Source: Paracoccus benzoatiresistens
GTDB taxonomy: Bacteria; Pseudomonadota; Alphaproteobacteria; Rhodobacterales; Rhodobacteraceae
Reading direction: 5' to 3'
Assembly: GCF_026913015.1 (NCBI RefSeq)
Contig: NZ_JAPTYD010000010.1
Span: forward strand, 1-64,000
Length of the DNA stretch: 64,000 bases
Part shown: piece after piece, positions 1-9,603 of the stretch
How positions within the stretch are numbered: the first letter of the stretch is position 1
Layout: the number at the start of each line of letters is the position of its first letter
The notes under the pieces: generated by a model
What the model saw: only the letters and a program-made list of their open reading frames with translations
Told to the model about the DNA's origin: nothing
Databases searched by the model: none
Made by a program: the position numbers and the translations under genes

Positions 1-53
1 CAGTTCCAGCGCCCTGACGGGGGCGTGAACAGACAAGCGGCAGGTCACAGCCT

Positions 54-893
54 ATGTCCAAGATCACCTTTCCCTCGGTCGCTGCCAATCAGGGCACGCC
101 TGAAAAGCTGCGCTTGTCGCACCGGCACCGGTCCTTCGCCAGTATGCGCGCGATCAGCGCCCTTGTCCTGCGCGAGATGTCGACGACGAACGGCAAGTCG
201 GCGGGAGGATATCTGTGGGCCGTGGCCGAGCCCGTGGGGAGCATCGTTCTTCTGACCGCGATATTCTCGCTTGTCCTGGCAAGCCCGCCGATCGGCACCA
301 ACTTTCCGATCTTCTATGCGACAGGCATGGTGCCCTTCCTGTTCTTCATGGCGATCTCCACCAGGGTTTCGCAGTCGGTCACCTATTCCAAGGCGCTGCT
401 GGCCTATCCGGCGGTGACCTTCATGGACGCGCTGCTGGGCCGGATGATCATGAACGGCATCACGCAGATGCTGGTCGCCTATATCATCTTTGCCGCCTTG
501 CTGATCTTCCAGGAAACCCGGACCGATCCCCAGGCGGGAGGGATCGCGCTGGCATTGTTCATGGCCTTTTTCTTCGGCGCGGCCGTGGGCGTTATGAACT
601 GCTTCCTGAACGAGGCCTTTTCCTGGTGGGCGAAGGTCTGGTCAATTCTGAACCGGCCGCTGATCCTGGTTTCGTGCGTGCTGTTCGTCTATGACGACCT
701 TCCCCGGCCCTTCGCCGATTACCTGTGGTACAACCCGCTGGTCCATATCGTCGGGCAGATGCGCAAATCCTTCTATCCGTTCTATGCCGGGGAATATGTC
801 AGCATAGCCTATGTCTTTGGCGTGTCGCTGCTTCTCTATGCCCTTGGGCTGGCGCTGCTGATCCGCTATCACCGCGACCTGCAGAACAGCTGA
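54..893 (+). CDS. KpsM/Wzm-type ABC-2 polysaccharide export permease
   Basis: Inner-membrane permease of an ABC-2 type exporter that moves capsule or O-antigen-like polysaccharide across the inner membrane with a KpsT/Wzt ATPase. The 279-residue protein has a cytoplasmic N-terminus, then about six hydrophobic segments from roughly residue 60 onward, with the conserved early part (LREMSTTNGKSAGGYLWAV) and a late YNPLVHIVGQMRKSFYP stretch typical of KpsM-like permeases. The partner ATPase and other export genes must lie left of the window. Its TGA stop abuts the stop of choV on the opposite strand with no intervening base. The start has only a weak ribosome site; Met32 (MRAISALVLREM) is an alternative. 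The first about 28 bases may be the tail of a preceding gene, but the frame cannot be decided. Family is secure, exact substrate unknown. Confidence 0.85.
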   Translation: MSKITFPSVAANQGTPEKLRLSHRHRSFASMRAISALVLREMSTTNGKSAGGYLWAVAEPVGSIVLLTAIFSLVLASPPIGTNFPIFYATGMVPFLFFMAISTRVSQSVTYSKALLAYPAVTFMDALLGRMIMNGITQMLVAYIIFAALLIFQETRTDPQAGGIALALFMAFFFGAAVGVMNCFLNEAFSWWAKVWSILNRPLILVSCVLFVYDDLPRPFADYLWYNPLVHIVGQMRKSFYPFYAGEYVSIAYVFGVSLLLYALGLALLIRYHRDLQNS

Positions 894-1922
894 TCAACCC
901 CGCGGGTCGATCAGTCGCGCAAGCACCGCGTCGCGGGTGATATAGCCGCCACCCTGGACCGGCAGGGCGGTCTTGTCCGCCAAAAGCCCCATGACCTGGC
1001 GGACCGGCATGTCGCGCGGGACGGGATCGCCCCCCACGCCCTCTGCCACCTCGCCCGGCTGGACGACATCGGCGGCGGTCAGCACGCCAAGCGGGTTCAT
1101 GTGGGCCACGAAATCGGCGACATAGTCGTTGACCGGGTTGGCGATGATGTCGCGCGCCGTGCCGATCTGGACGATGCGCCCGCCCTCCATCAGGGCGATG
1201 CGGTTGCCCAGCTTGAAGGCTTCGTCCAGGTCGTGGCTGACAAAGATGATCGTGCGCTGCGTCTTGGCCTGCAGTTCCAGCAATTCGTCCTGAAGGCGCG
1301 CACGGATCAGGGGGTCCAGTGCGCTGAAGGGTTCGTCCATCAGCAGGATCGGCGCCTCGGTCGCGAAGGCGCGGGCAAGGCCCACGCGCTGCTGCATCCC
1401 GCCCGACAGGTCGCCGACCTTGCGTTCGGCCCATTCCGTCAGCCCGACGGTTTCGAGCTGATGGTCCACGCGCGCCTTGCGGTCGGCCACCGGCATTCCC
1501 GCAAGCTCCAGCCCCAGGCCGACGTTTTCCCGCACGGTGCGCCAGGGCAGCAGGCCGAACTGCTGGAAGACCATGGCCACGTGCCGCAGGCGGATGTCGC
1601 GCAGCGCCCGCTTGCCGGCCCCGCTGACCGAGATCATCTTGCCGCCGTCCCAGACCCGGACCTCGCCCCGGCAGACATGGTTCAGCGCATTGACCGCGCG
1701 CAGCAGCGTGGACTTGCCCGACCCGGACAGACCCATCAGCACCAGGATCTCGCCCTGCCGGACGTTCAGCGAACAGTCGTGGACGCCAAGCACCTGGCCG
1801 GTGGCGGTCCGGATTTCGCCACGCTCCTTGCCTTGGTCCATCAAGGGCAGGGCGGTTTCCGGGTGGTCGCCGAAGACGATGCAGACGCGGTCGAATTCGA
1901 CGGCATTGGGAATGGTGTTCAT
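894..1922 (-). CDS. choV: Choline/betaine ABC transporter ATPase ChoV
   Basis: ATP-binding subunit of an osmoprotectant importer of the ProV/OpuAA family, powering uptake of choline through ChoW. Visible are Walker A GLSGSGKSTLLRAVN (about residues 63-77), signature LSGGMQQRVGLARA (about 171-184), the Walker B LLMDEP and switch histidine FVSHDLDEA. The C-terminal about 80 residues resemble a degenerate CBS-type regulatory tail as in ProV. It is the last gene of choXWV and its start overlaps the choW stop by 4 bases. Placement beside betIBA argues for choline rather than proline betaine as main substrate, which is inference from context. Confidence 0.92.
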   Translation of the reverse strand: MNTIPNAVEFDRVCIVFGDHPETALPLMDQGKERGEIRTATGQVLGVHDCSLNVRQGEILVLMGLSGSGKSTLLRAVNALNHVCRGEVRVWDGGKMISVSGAGKRALRDIRLRHVAMVFQQFGLLPWRTVRENVGLGLELAGMPVADRKARVDHQLETVGLTEWAERKVGDLSGGMQQRVGLARAFATEAPILLMDEPFSALDPLIRARLQDELLELQAKTQRTIIFVSHDLDEAFKLGNRIALMEGGRIVQIGTARDIIANPVNDYVADFVAHMNPLGVLTAADVVQPGEVAEGVGGDPVPRDMPVRQVMGLLADKTALPVQGGGYITRDAVLARLIDPRG

Positions 1923-2767
1923 CTGCGACCCTCCATCCGCAGCATCCGGTCCAGAAGGATCGCCACCACCACGATCACGAAACCGGATTCAAAGCCAAGC
2001 GCGGTGTTCACGCTGTTCAGTGCCCGCACGACCGGCACGCCAAGGCCCGAGGCGCCGACCAGCGCGGCGATGACGACCATGGACAGCGACAGCATGATCG
2101 TCTGGTTCAGTCCCGCCATGATCTGCGGCAGCGCGCTTGGCAGCTCGACCTTCCACAGAAGCTGGCGCGGGGTGGCGCCAAAGGCTGTCGCGGCCTCGAT
2201 CAGCGCGGGCGAAGTCGATGCGATGCCAAGCTGCGTCAACCGGATCGGCGCGGGCAGCACGAAGATCACGGTCGCCAGCAGGCCCGGCACCATGCCGATG
2301 CCGAAGAACACGATGGCCGGGATCAGATAGACGAAGGTCGGCAGCGTCTGCATCAGATCCAGCACGGGCCGCATCCAGGCATAAAGCCGGGGCCGATGCG
2401 CCGCGGCAATCCCGATCGGCACCCCGACCGCCATGCAGACCAGGCAGGCCGCCAGCACCAGGGTCAGCGACTGCATCATCTCGTCCCAGTAGCCCTGGTT
2501 CAGGACGAACAGCAGCCCCAGGGCGACCAGCAGGCAGGTCTTCCAGCTGCGCTGCAAGACCCAGGTCAGCGCCACGGCCAGCAGGATGAACAGCAGCGGG
2601 TGCGGTGCCTCCAGCGCGGCAAGAATGCCGCCGATCAGCCATTCCAGTGCGCCCGAGATGGTGTTGAACAGCCCCGCCGCATTGGCGTTCAGCCAGTCGA
2701 AGATCGACTTGGCCGTTCGCCCAACGGGTAACTTGTTATCTGTCACCAACGCCGTCATCTGCTCCAT
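1919..2767 (-). CDS. choW: Choline ABC transporter permease ChoW
   Basis: Membrane subunit of the choline importer, a MetI-like permease of the ProW/OpuAB type. The protein has 282 residues with an N-terminal amphipathic region, about six membrane helices and the EAA-type cytoplasmic loop (IEAATAFGATPRQLLWKVELPSA is within it, about residues 190-212) that contacts the ATPase. It lies 46 bases downstream of choX and overlaps choV by 4 bases, so the three are one operon. Homologues of this length are standard; no anomaly seen. Confidence 0.92.
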   Translation of the reverse strand: MEQMTALVTDNKLPVGRTAKSIFDWLNANAAGLFNTISGALEWLIGGILAALEAPHPLLFILLAVALTWVLQRSWKTCLLVALGLLFVLNQGYWDEMMQSLTLVLAACLVCMAVGVPIGIAAAHRPRLYAWMRPVLDLMQTLPTFVYLIPAIVFFGIGMVPGLLATVIFVLPAPIRLTQLGIASTSPALIEAATAFGATPRQLLWKVELPSALPQIMAGLNQTIMLSLSMVVIAALVGASGLGVPVVRALNSVNTALGFESGFVIVVVAILLDRMLRMEGRR

Positions 2768-2813
2768 GCGGTTTTCCTTGGTCCTGTTGTCATGCTGTCG
2801 GGTGGTCCGGCGA

Positions 2814-3755
2814 TCAGCCGGACAGGGCCTCGGTCAAGGCGGCCTGGCCGTCGTTGCCGTCAACGGTCGTGACGCCCTCCAGCCAGGGCGTGGCGGCGTC
2901 GGGATTGGCCGTCAGCCAGTCCTTGGCGGCGTCAAGCGGATCCTGGCCGTCGTTCAGGATCTTGCCCATCACCTCGTTTTCCATGGCCAGGGTGAATTCC
3001 AGGTTCTGCAGGAACTTGCCCAGATTGGGGCACTCCTCGACAAAACCGCGGCGGGTATTGGTGCGAACCTCGGCGCCGCCCAGGTTGGGGCCGAAAATCT
3101 CGTCGCCGCCGGGAAGGTAGGTCATCTCGAACTGCGCGTTCATCGGATGGGGTTCCCACCCCAGGAAGACGATCGGCTTGTCCGCGGCATCGGCACGGGC
3201 GACCTGCGCCAGCATCCCCTGTTCGCTGGATTCGACGACCTCGAAGGTGCCCAGGCCGAACTTGTCCTCGGCCACCATCTCCAGCAGCAGGCGGTTGCCG
3301 TCATTGCCGGGCTCGATCCCGTAGATCTGGCCGTCCAGCGCGTCCTTGTGTTCGGCGATCTTGCTGAAATCGGTGATGCCCAGCTCCGCGCCCGCCTTGT
3401 TGGTGGCCAGCGTGTATTTCGCGCCCGTCAGGTTGGTGCGCACCGTGTCCACCGTGCCCGCGTCGCGATAGGGGGCGATGTCAGCCTCCATCGTGGGCAT
3501 CCAATTGCCCAGGAAGATGTCCACGTCATCGGTGGACAGCGCCGTATAGGTCACCGGCACGGACAGCAGCTTGGTCTCGGTCTCGTAGCCAAGCGCCTGC
3601 AGGACGGTCGTGGCAAGGGCGGTCGTTGCGGTGATGTCGGACCAGCCCACGTCGGAAAAGACAACCTCGCGGCATTCCTCGGGCTCGGCCGCGAAGGCGG
3701 GGACCGCAAGCAAGGCGCCGATCACCAGCGACGCGGTCAGGCTTTTGTGAATCAT
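2814..3755 (-). CDS. choX: Periplasmic choline-binding protein ChoX
   Basis: Substrate-binding protein of the choline importer (OpuAC/ProX-like type II binding protein, 313 residues). It starts with a clear Sec signal peptide (MIHKSLTASLVIGALLAVPAFA, cleaved near residue 22) and the mature part carries the VVFSDVGWSDI opening and the FLGWEPHPMNAQF region typical of ChoX/ProX proteins. The open frame extends 21 codons upstream, but the ATG at 3755 is chosen because it begins the signal peptide and has an AGGGAG ribosome site 8 bases upstream. First gene of choXWV, transcribed divergently from betI across an 84-bp gap containing a candidate BetI operator. Confidence 0.92.
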   Translation of the reverse strand: MIHKSLTASLVIGALLAVPAFAAEPEECREVVFSDVGWSDITATTALATTVLQALGYETETKLLSVPVTYTALSTDDVDIFLGNWMPTMEADIAPYRDAGTVDTVRTNLTGAKYTLATNKAGAELGITDFSKIAEHKDALDGQIYGIEPGNDGNRLLLEMVAEDKFGLGTFEVVESSEQGMLAQVARADAADKPIVFLGWEPHPMNAQFEMTYLPGGDEIFGPNLGGAEVRTNTRRGFVEECPNLGKFLQNLEFTLAMENEVMGKILNDGQDPLDAAKDWLTANPDAATPWLEGVTTVDGNDGQAALTEALSG

Positions 3756-3771
3756 GCGTAGCTCCCTGTTC

Positions 3772-3788
3772 TTGATTGGTTGATCAAT
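3772..3788. promoter_or_regulatory. Candidate BetI operator between choX and betI
   Basis: AT-rich dyad TTGAT-N6-ATCAA (3772-3776 / 3783-3787) with an embedded ATTG-N6-CAAT (3775-3788), unusual in this GC-rich DNA and placed midway between the divergent choX and betI genes. BetI repressors of choline genes bind AT-rich TTGAT/ATCAA-type dyads in other bacteria, so a shared operator for both directions is likely. Assignment is inference from position and symmetry. Confidence 0.55.
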
Positions 3789-3839
3789 TAACGATACACG
3801 GGCTTCAAATAGCAACAACTTCTTTACACAGGTGCCGCC

Positions 3840-4406
3840 TTGCCCAAGATCGGGGCCGAGCCTATCCGAAAAGCCGCGCTAATCAACGCCACGATCTTCG
3901 AGGTCGGCCGGGCGGGGTCGCTGGAGGTAACCGTGGCGCAGATCGCCAAGCGGGCAGGGATGTCGCCTGCCCTGGCGCATCACTATTTCGGATCGAAGGA
4001 ACAAATCTTTTTATCCGCAATGCGTTACATTCTGCGGACCTATGGCCGGTCGGTGGCCGAACGCCTGCCGGGGCATGGCAAGCGGGGTCGTCTGGATGCG
4101 ATCATCCATGCCAGCTTTGCGCCGCAGAATTTCCAGCGCGAGACCGTCAGCGCGTGGATCAATTTTTACGCACTTGCGCTGATCAATCCCGAAGCTGCGC
4201 GCCTGCTTCGCGTGTATCACCGCCGCTTGCGCTCGAATCTGATGCTGGCGCTGCGCCCCCTGGTCGCCGATCCCGCCCGCGTGGCCGAAACGGTCGGGGC
4301 GCTGATCGACGGGGTTTATCTGCGCGCGGTGCTGACCCCTGGCGGCATTGAGGCCAAGGCCGCCGAAAAGATGATCTTCGATTACCTGGACGAGGCCCTG
4401 TCGTGA
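3840..4406 (+). CDS. betI: TetR-family choline-responsive repressor BetI
   Basis: DNA-binding repressor of choline-to-betaine genes, relieved by choline. The 188-residue protein has the TetR helix-turn-helix at about residues 28-50 ([20 protein letters not shown]) and the BetI N-terminus [15 protein letters not shown]. Alignment with that N-terminus fixes the start at a TTG codon (3840), preceded only by a weak CAGG. The stop overlaps the betB GTG start (GTGA), so betI and betB are translationally coupled. It probably represses itself, betBA and choXWV through the shared intergenic dyad. Confidence 0.92.
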   Translation: MPKIGAEPIRKAALINATIFEVGRAGSLEVTVAQIAKRAGMSPALAHHYFGSKEQIFLSAMRYILRTYGRSVAERLPGHGKRGRLDAIIHASFAPQNFQRETVSAWINFYALALINPEAARLLRVYHRRLRSNLMLALRPLVADPARVAETVGALIDGVYLRAVLTPGGIEAKAAEKMIFDYLDEALS

Positions 4407-5848
4407 CTCACAACGCCCAACCCGCCGCCAGCCTGTTCATCGACGGCACCTTTGTCGAGGGCGAGGGCGCGGCCCTGCCCGTCCTCTACCCCTATACGGG
4501 TCAGGAAATCGCCTCCCTGCGCGAGGCAACCGCGAATCAGGTGGCGCTGGCCTGCCAGGCTGCCGCCCGCGCGCAGCCCGCATGGGCGGCCATGGCGCCC
4601 GCCGACCGGGGCCGAATCCTGTCCCGCGCCGCCGCGATCATCCGCGACCGGAACGAGGAACTGTCCCGGCTGGAAACGCTGGATACCGGCAAGCCGATCC
4701 AGGAAACGCTGGTGGCCGACTGGGCCTCGGGCGCGGCGGCGCTGGAATATTTCGGCGGGCTGGCCGCGACCGTGACCGGCCAGATGATTCCCCTGGGACG
4801 CGACTGGGCCTATACCCGCCGCGAGGCCTTGGGTGTCTGCGCGGGCATCGGCGCCTGGAACTATCCCAGCCAGATCGCCTGCTGGAAGGCCGCCCCCGCG
4901 CTGGCCATGGGCAACGCGATGGTCTTCAAGCCGTCCGAGGAAACGCCGCTGGGCGCGTTGAAGCTGGCGGAAATCCTGATCGAGGCCGGTGCGCCCGCAG
5001 GCATCTTCAACGTCGTGCAAGGCCGCGGAGAGGTCGGCGCGGCGCTTGTGACCGATCCCCGCGTCGCAAAGGTTTCCCTGACCGGATCGGTTCCCACCGG
5101 CCGCCGCGTTTATGCCGCCGCCGCCGAAGGGATGCGCCATGTCACGATGGAGCTTGGCGGCAAGTCGCCCTTGATCGTCTTCGACGATGCCAGCCTCGAG
5201 GACGCGGTCGGCGCGGCGATCCTGGCGAATTTCTATTCCTCGGGGCAGATCTGTTCGAACGGGACGCGGGTGTTCCTGCAGCAGGGGATCGCGGCGCGGT
5301 TCCTGGACCGGCTGGCCGAACGGCTGGCGACGATTCGCACGGGCGATCCGCTGGACCCCGACACGCAGTTCGGCCCGATCATCAACGGGACGCAGGCGGG
5401 CAAGATCCGCGCGGCCATCGCTGCCGGGCAGGACGCGGGCGCGCGACTGGTCTGCGGCGGCGCGGGCGAGGGGGCCTTCATCCCGCCCACCGTCTTTGCC
5501 GATGCCACCGACGAGATGGCGATCACCCGCGACGAAATCTTCGGCCCGGTGATGACCACGCTGACCTTCGCCGATGAAGCCGAGGCCGTGGCACGCGCCA
5601 ACGCCACCGGCTTCGGCCTTGCGGCGGGGGTCTTCACCCGGGACCTGACCCGTGCGCATCGCGTGGTCGCTGCCCTGGAAGCCGGCACCTGCTGGATCAA
5701 CGCCTATAACCTGACGCCCGTGGAAATGCCTTTCGGCGGCGTCAAGATGTCGGGCCTGGGCCGCGAGAACGGCACCGCCGCGATCGAGCATTATTCGCAA
5801 CTCAAGACCGTCTATGTGGGCATGGGCGCCGTCGAGGCGCCGTATTAA
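4403..5848 (+). CDS. betB: Betaine aldehyde dehydrogenase BetB
   Basis: Cytoplasmic NAD(P)-dependent enzyme oxidising betaine aldehyde to glycine betaine, the second step of osmoprotectant synthesis from choline. The 481-residue protein is a full-length ALDH: the NAD-binding GAWNYPSQI and KPSEETPL stretches, catalytic Glu in [11 protein letters not shown] (about residue 249) and nucleophilic Cys in [14 protein letters not shown] (about residue 284). Start is a GTG overlapping the betI stop. betA follows 10 bases after its stop. Confidence 0.95.
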   Translation: MTHNAQPAASLFIDGTFVEGEGAALPVLYPYTGQEIASLREATANQVALACQAAARAQPAWAAMAPADRGRILSRAAAIIRDRNEELSRLETLDTGKPIQETLVADWASGAAALEYFGGLAATVTGQMIPLGRDWAYTRREALGVCAGIGAWNYPSQIACWKAAPALAMGNAMVFKPSEETPLGALKLAEILIEAGAPAGIFNVVQGRGEVGAALVTDPRVAKVSLTGSVPTGRRVYAAAAEGMRHVTMELGGKSPLIVFDDASLEDAVGAAILANFYSSGQICSNGTRVFLQQGIAARFLDRLAERLATIRTGDPLDPDTQFGPIINGTQAGKIRAAIAAGQDAGARLVCGGAGEGAFIPPTVFADATDEMAITRDEIFGPVMTTLTFADEAEAVARANATGFGLAAGVFTRDLTRAHRVVAALEAGTCWINAYNLTPVEMPFGGVKMSGLGRENGTAAIEHYSQLKTVYVGMGAVEAPY

Positions 5849-5858
5849 GGGGATCGTC

Positions 5859-7478
5859 ATGACCGCTGATTACGTCATCGTCGGCGCCGGGTCCGCCGGC
5901 TGCGCCTTGGCCTATCGCCTGACCGAAGCGGGCCACAGCGTCACGCTGGTCGAATATGGCGGCAGCGACATCGGCATCTTCATCCAGATGCCGGGCGCGC
6001 TGTCCTATCCCATGAACATGCCGCGCTACGATTGGGGCTTCGCGACCCAGCCCGAACCGCATCTGGGCGGGCGCAGGCTGGCCACGCCGCGTGGCAAGGT
6101 GCTGGGGGGGTCGTCGTCGATCAACGGCATGGTCTTCGTGCGCGGGCACCGCAAGGATTTCGACCACTGGCGCGACAGCGGCGCGGCGGGCTGGGGCTAT
6201 GACGACGTGCTGCCCTATTTCAAGCGGATGGAAACCTGGCATGGCGGCGCGTCCGAATGGCGCGGCACCGACGGGCCGCTTCATGTGACGCGCGGCAAGC
6301 GCCGCAATCCGCTGTTCAACGCCTTCATCGAGGCTGGGCAGCAGGCCGGCTGGCCCTATACGCCCGACTACAACGGTGAGAACCAGGAGGGCTTCGGCCC
6401 CATGGAGGCCACGATCTGGAGGGGCCGTCGCTGGTCCGCCGCCAACGCCTATCTGCGCCCGGCGCTTAAGACCGGCCGCCTGACCGTCATCCGCGCCCTT
6501 GCCCGCCGCATCCTGTTTCAGGGAAAGCGCGCCTATGGCGTTGAAATCGAAAACAGGGGCCGGACCGAGGAGATCCGGGCGGGGCGCGAGGTCATCGTCT
6601 CGGCCAGTTCGATCAACACGCCGAAGCTTCTGATGCTGTCGGGCATCGGTCCCGCCGACCACCTGCGGAGCCACGGCATCACGCCGCTGGCCGACCGGCC
6701 CGGCGTGGGGTCGAACCTGCAGGACCACCTTGAAATCTACATGCAGTACAAGGCGCTGAAGCCGATCACACTATACACCTATTACAACCTGCTGGGCAAA
6801 GGCCGGGTCGGGGTGGAATGGCTGCTGCAGAAGACCGGGCTTGGCGCGTCGAACCAGTTCGAAAGCTGCGGCTTCATCCGGTCGTCCGATGCCGTGGATT
6901 ATCCCGATATCCAGTATCATTTCCTGCCGCTGGCCGTGCGCTATGACGGCAAGGCCGCCGCCCAGGGCCATGGTTTCCAGGCCCATGTCGGACCGATGCG
7001 CTCGAAATCGCGCGGCACCGTGCGGCTCGCCTCGGTCGATCCGGCGGCGCCGCCCGAGATACGCTTCAACTACATGTCCCATCCGGACGACTGGGCCGAG
7101 TTCCGCGCCTGCGTGCGCCTGACCCGCCGGATCTTCGACCAGCCCGCCTTCGCCGAATTCCGCGGCGACGAGATCCAGCCCGGCGCGCAGGTCCAGACCG
7201 ACGACCAGATCGACGCCTTCATCCGCGACCATGCCGAATCGGCCTATCACCCCTGCGGGACCGCCCGGATGGGCGCGGCAAGCGATCCCATGGCCGTCGT
7301 CGATCCCGATCTGAAGGTGATCGGGGTAGAGGGGCTGCGCGTCGCCGACAGCTCGATCTTTCCGCGCGTCACCAACGGCAACCTGAACGGCCCTTCGATC
7401 ATGGTGGGGGAAAAGGCCGCCGACCACATCCTGGGCCGCATCGCGCGCCCCGACGAGGATAGCCTGGCGGCCGAGTAG
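5859..7478 (+). CDS. betA: Choline dehydrogenase BetA (GMC oxidoreductase)
   Basis: Flavoprotein oxidising choline to betaine aldehyde, likely at the membrane. 539 residues of GMC architecture: N-terminal FAD motif [16 protein letters not shown] (about residues 5-20), GMC signature [18 protein letters not shown] (about 77-94), and the active-site His464 in [14 protein letters not shown]. The ATG at 5859 is used rather than an in-frame upstream ATG because it begins the conserved FAD motif. Last gene of betIBA; there is no betC sulfatase between betI and betB as occurs in rhizobia. A strong stem-loop separates it from the convergent dsbA-like gene. Confidence 0.95.
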   Translation: MTADYVIVGAGSAGCALAYRLTEAGHSVTLVEYGGSDIGIFIQMPGALSYPMNMPRYDWGFATQPEPHLGGRRLATPRGKVLGGSSSINGMVFVRGHRKDFDHWRDSGAAGWGYDDVLPYFKRMETWHGGASEWRGTDGPLHVTRGKRRNPLFNAFIEAGQQAGWPYTPDYNGENQEGFGPMEATIWRGRRWSAANAYLRPALKTGRLTVIRALARRILFQGKRAYGVEIENRGRTEEIRAGREVIVSASSINTPKLLMLSGIGPADHLRSHGITPLADRPGVGSNLQDHLEIYMQYKALKPITLYTYYNLLGKGRVGVEWLLQKTGLGASNQFESCGFIRSSDAVDYPDIQYHFLPLAVRYDGKAAAQGHGFQAHVGPMRSKSRGTVRLASVDPAAPPEIRFNYMSHPDDWAEFRACVRLTRRIFDQPAFAEFRGDEIQPGAQVQTDDQIDAFIRDHAESAYHPCGTARMGAASDPMAVVDPDLKVIGVEGLRVADSSIFPRVTNGNLNGPSIMVGEKAADHILGRIARPDEDSLAAE

Positions 7479-7504
7479 CCGCTTCTTCTTCACTCAAGTG
7501 TCCC

Positions 7505-7543
7505 CGCCGGAGGCACCTGCTCGCGCGGCAGGTGCGACCGGCG
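7505..7543. terminator. Stem-loop between convergent betA and dsbA-like gene
   Basis: Inner stem CACCTGC (7514-7520) / GCAGGTG (7528-7534), with an outer CGCCGG (7505-7510) / CCGGCG (7538-7543). It sits in the 75-bp gap between two convergent genes, so it probably ends transcripts from both sides; there is no strong U tract. Confidence 0.5.
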
Positions 7544-7553
7544 CGGAGGCGCG

Positions 7554-8294
7554 TCAGCCCTTGGCCTCGCGCGCGGCGGCGACGGCGGGTTCCAGCCCGT
7601 CGGCGGGCATCCCGCGCAGCAGGGTATCGCCGATGATGAAGGTCGGCGTGCCCATAATCGCCATGCGCTCGGCCAGTTGCCGGTTGTCGCGCAGCACGGC
7701 GGACACGGTTTCGGTGTTCATGGTGTTGATCACCTCGTCCCCGTCGAGCCCGATCTCGGACGCGATCTTTTTCAGCGCCTCGGGAGAGGGGGCGCCGCGC
7801 AGGGCGATCATCTCGTCATGGGCCTTCCGGTAAGCCTCGTCGCCACCCAGCTGCTTCACCGCGACCGCAAAGCGGGCCGCGGTTTCGCTGTCCGGGCCCA
7901 GGATCGGAAATTCCTTCAGGACCAGCCGGATATTGCCGTCGCTTTCAACAAGGTCATGGACCTGTTCGTTGAACTTGCGGCAATAACCGCAGCGATAGTC
8001 GATGAATTCCACCACCGTCACGTCGCCGTCCGGGTTGCCGCCGACCCAGCTATGGCCGTCCTGAAAGATCGCGTCGCGGTTCGCGGCAACAAGGGCCACG
8101 TCGTTCTGCGCCTCGGACGCCACCCGGCGTTCCTCCAGCACGTTGATGGATTCAACCAGAACCTCGGGATTGGCCATCAGGTATTCGCGCACGGCCTCCC
8201 CGAAGGCGGCTTTTTCATCCTCGGACATGGCCCCGATGTCGAAGGCCATGGCGGGGGTCGCGGTCAGAAGCAGCGCGGCAATCAGGCGTTTCAT
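7554..8294 (-). CDS. DsbA-family thiol:disulfide oxidoreductase
   Basis: Periplasmic thioredoxin-fold protein of 246 residues, probably catalysing disulfide formation or isomerisation. It has a Sec signal peptide (MKRLIAALLLTATPAMA), an N-terminal helical segment of about 70 residues and a DsbA/Com1-like domain with the redox motif Cys102-Gly-Tyr-Cys105 in DYRCGYCRKF and a cis-Pro in MGTPTFIIG. This layout matches the ScsC/BdbD-like DsbA group rather than classical E. coli DsbA. The frame is open far upstream, but the start at 8294 begins the signal peptide and has GAGG upstream. Monocistronic, divergent from the aminotransferase gene. Confidence 0.85.
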   Translation of the reverse strand: MKRLIAALLLTATPAMAFDIGAMSEDEKAAFGEAVREYLMANPEVLVESINVLEERRVASEAQNDVALVAANRDAIFQDGHSWVGGNPDGDVTVVEFIDYRCGYCRKFNEQVHDLVESDGNIRLVLKEFPILGPDSETAARFAVAVKQLGGDEAYRKAHDEMIALRGAPSPEALKKIASEIGLDGDEVINTMNTETVSAVLRDNRQLAERMAIMGTPTFIIGDTLLRGMPADGLEPAVAAAREAKG

Positions 8295-8466
8295 CGAAAT
8301 CCTCGTGATGGGCTTCGTCCGACCTTGCCCCCTGCGGGCGGTCTTTGCAAGAAACCGGCTGACAAAGCTGCGTGACCGGCACCCGGCCCAAGGGGCTTTC
8401 CGCGCCCGCCCGGCAGGCGTAAGACAGCAGAAAAAGACAAAAGGCCCGAAGGGCATGAGGAGAGCA

Positions 8467-9603
8467 ATGAGGAAATCCGCCCGCGGACAGGTCGACCCCT
8501 TCATCGTGATGGACGTGATGGAGGCCGCCGCCCGCGCCGAGGCGCAAGGCCGCCACATCATCCACATGGAGGTCGGCCAGCCCTCGACCCCGGCGCCCGA
8601 AGGTGCGCGCCGCGCGCTTGCCGCCGCGCTGGAACAACCGCTTGGCTATACGGTCGCGCTTGGCCTGCCGGCGCTGCGGCAGGGGATCGCGGACCTGTAT
8701 CGCCGCTGGTATGGCGTCGATCTGGATCCGGCGCGGGTCGTGGTGACGCCGGGCAGCAGTGGGGCCTTCATCCTGGCCTTTTCGGCGCTGTTCGACGCGG
8801 GGAACCGGGTCGCCATGGGCTATCCCGGCTATCCCAGCTATCGCCAGATCCTGCGGGCCATGTCGCTGGAGCCGGTGGGCATCCCGACCCGGCCCGAAGA
8901 CCGCTTTCAGCCGCGCCCCGAGGCGCTGCCCGATGGCTGCGCGGGGCTGATCCTCGCCTCGCCGGGCAACCCCTCGGGCACGGTGCTGCGCACCGACGAA
9001 TTGCGCGCGCTGTCGGATGCCGCGTGCGCCAGGGGCATGGCGCTGATCTCGGACGAGATCTATCACGGCCTGTCCTATGGCGACCGCTGCCACTCCGCGC
9101 TGGAAGTGACGGATGACGTGTTCGTCATCAATTCCTTCAGCAAGTACTTCTCGATGACCGGCTGGCGGGCCGGCTGGATGGTGGTGCCGCCGGACCATGT
9201 CCGCACCGTGGAACGGCTGGCGCAGAACATGTTCATCTGCCCGCCCCATGCCAGCCAGGTCGCCGCCCTTGCCGCGCTGGATTGCACCGAGGAAGCCGAC
9301 GCCAACCTGGCCGTCTATGCCGAAAACCGCCGGCTGATGCTGGAAGGGCTGCCGAGGGCGGGTTTCGACCGCATCGCCCCGCCGGAGGGGGCGTTCTACA
9401 TCTATGCCGATGTCTCGCACCTGACCAAAAATTCGCTGAGCTTCGCTGCGGAGATCCTTGAAAAGGCGGGCGTGGCCGTGACGCCGGGGCTGGACTTCGA
9501 CCCCGAGCGCGGGGCGCGGACCCTGCGCTTTTCCTATGCCCGCGAGACCGCGGATATTGCCGAGGGCCTGCGCCGCCTGACGGAGTTCATGGCCGCGCGA
9601 TGA
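8467..9603 (+). CDS. Class I/II PLP-dependent aminotransferase
   Basis: Cytoplasmic aminotransferase, fold type I, 378 residues. The PLP-binding lysine is in INSFSKYFSMTGWRAGW (about residue 228), with the SPGNPSGT substrate-carboxylate motif (about 163-170) and SDEIYHGLSY. Substrate cannot be read; relatives are annotated as aspartate/tyrosine/aromatic aminotransferases. The ATG at 8467 is preferred because a GAGGAGAG ribosome site precedes it; an ATG at 8455 is inside that site. The stop overlaps the amiC start (ATGA), so the pair is coupled. Confidence 0.85.
   Translation: MRKSARGQVDPFIVMDVMEAAARAEAQGRHIIHMEVGQPSTPAPEGARRALAAALEQPLGYTVALGLPALRQGIADLYRRWYGVDLDPARVVVTPGSSGAFILAFSALFDAGNRVAMGYPGYPSYRQILRAMSLEPVGIPTRPEDRFQPRPEALPDGCAGLILASPGNPSGTVLRTDELRALSDAACARGMALISDEIYHGLSYGDRCHSALEVTDDVFVINSFSKYFSMTGWRAGWMVVPPDHVRTVERLAQNMFICPPHASQVAALAALDCTEEADANLAVYAENRRLMLEGLPRAGFDRIAPPEGAFYIYADVSHLTKNSLSFAAEILEKAGVAVTPGLDFDPERGARTLRFSYARETADIAEGLRRLTEFMAAR

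Noticed and set aside
4382..5860. Long frame antisense to betB
   Set aside because: betB is unmistakable and coupled to betI; the antisense frame is low-information.
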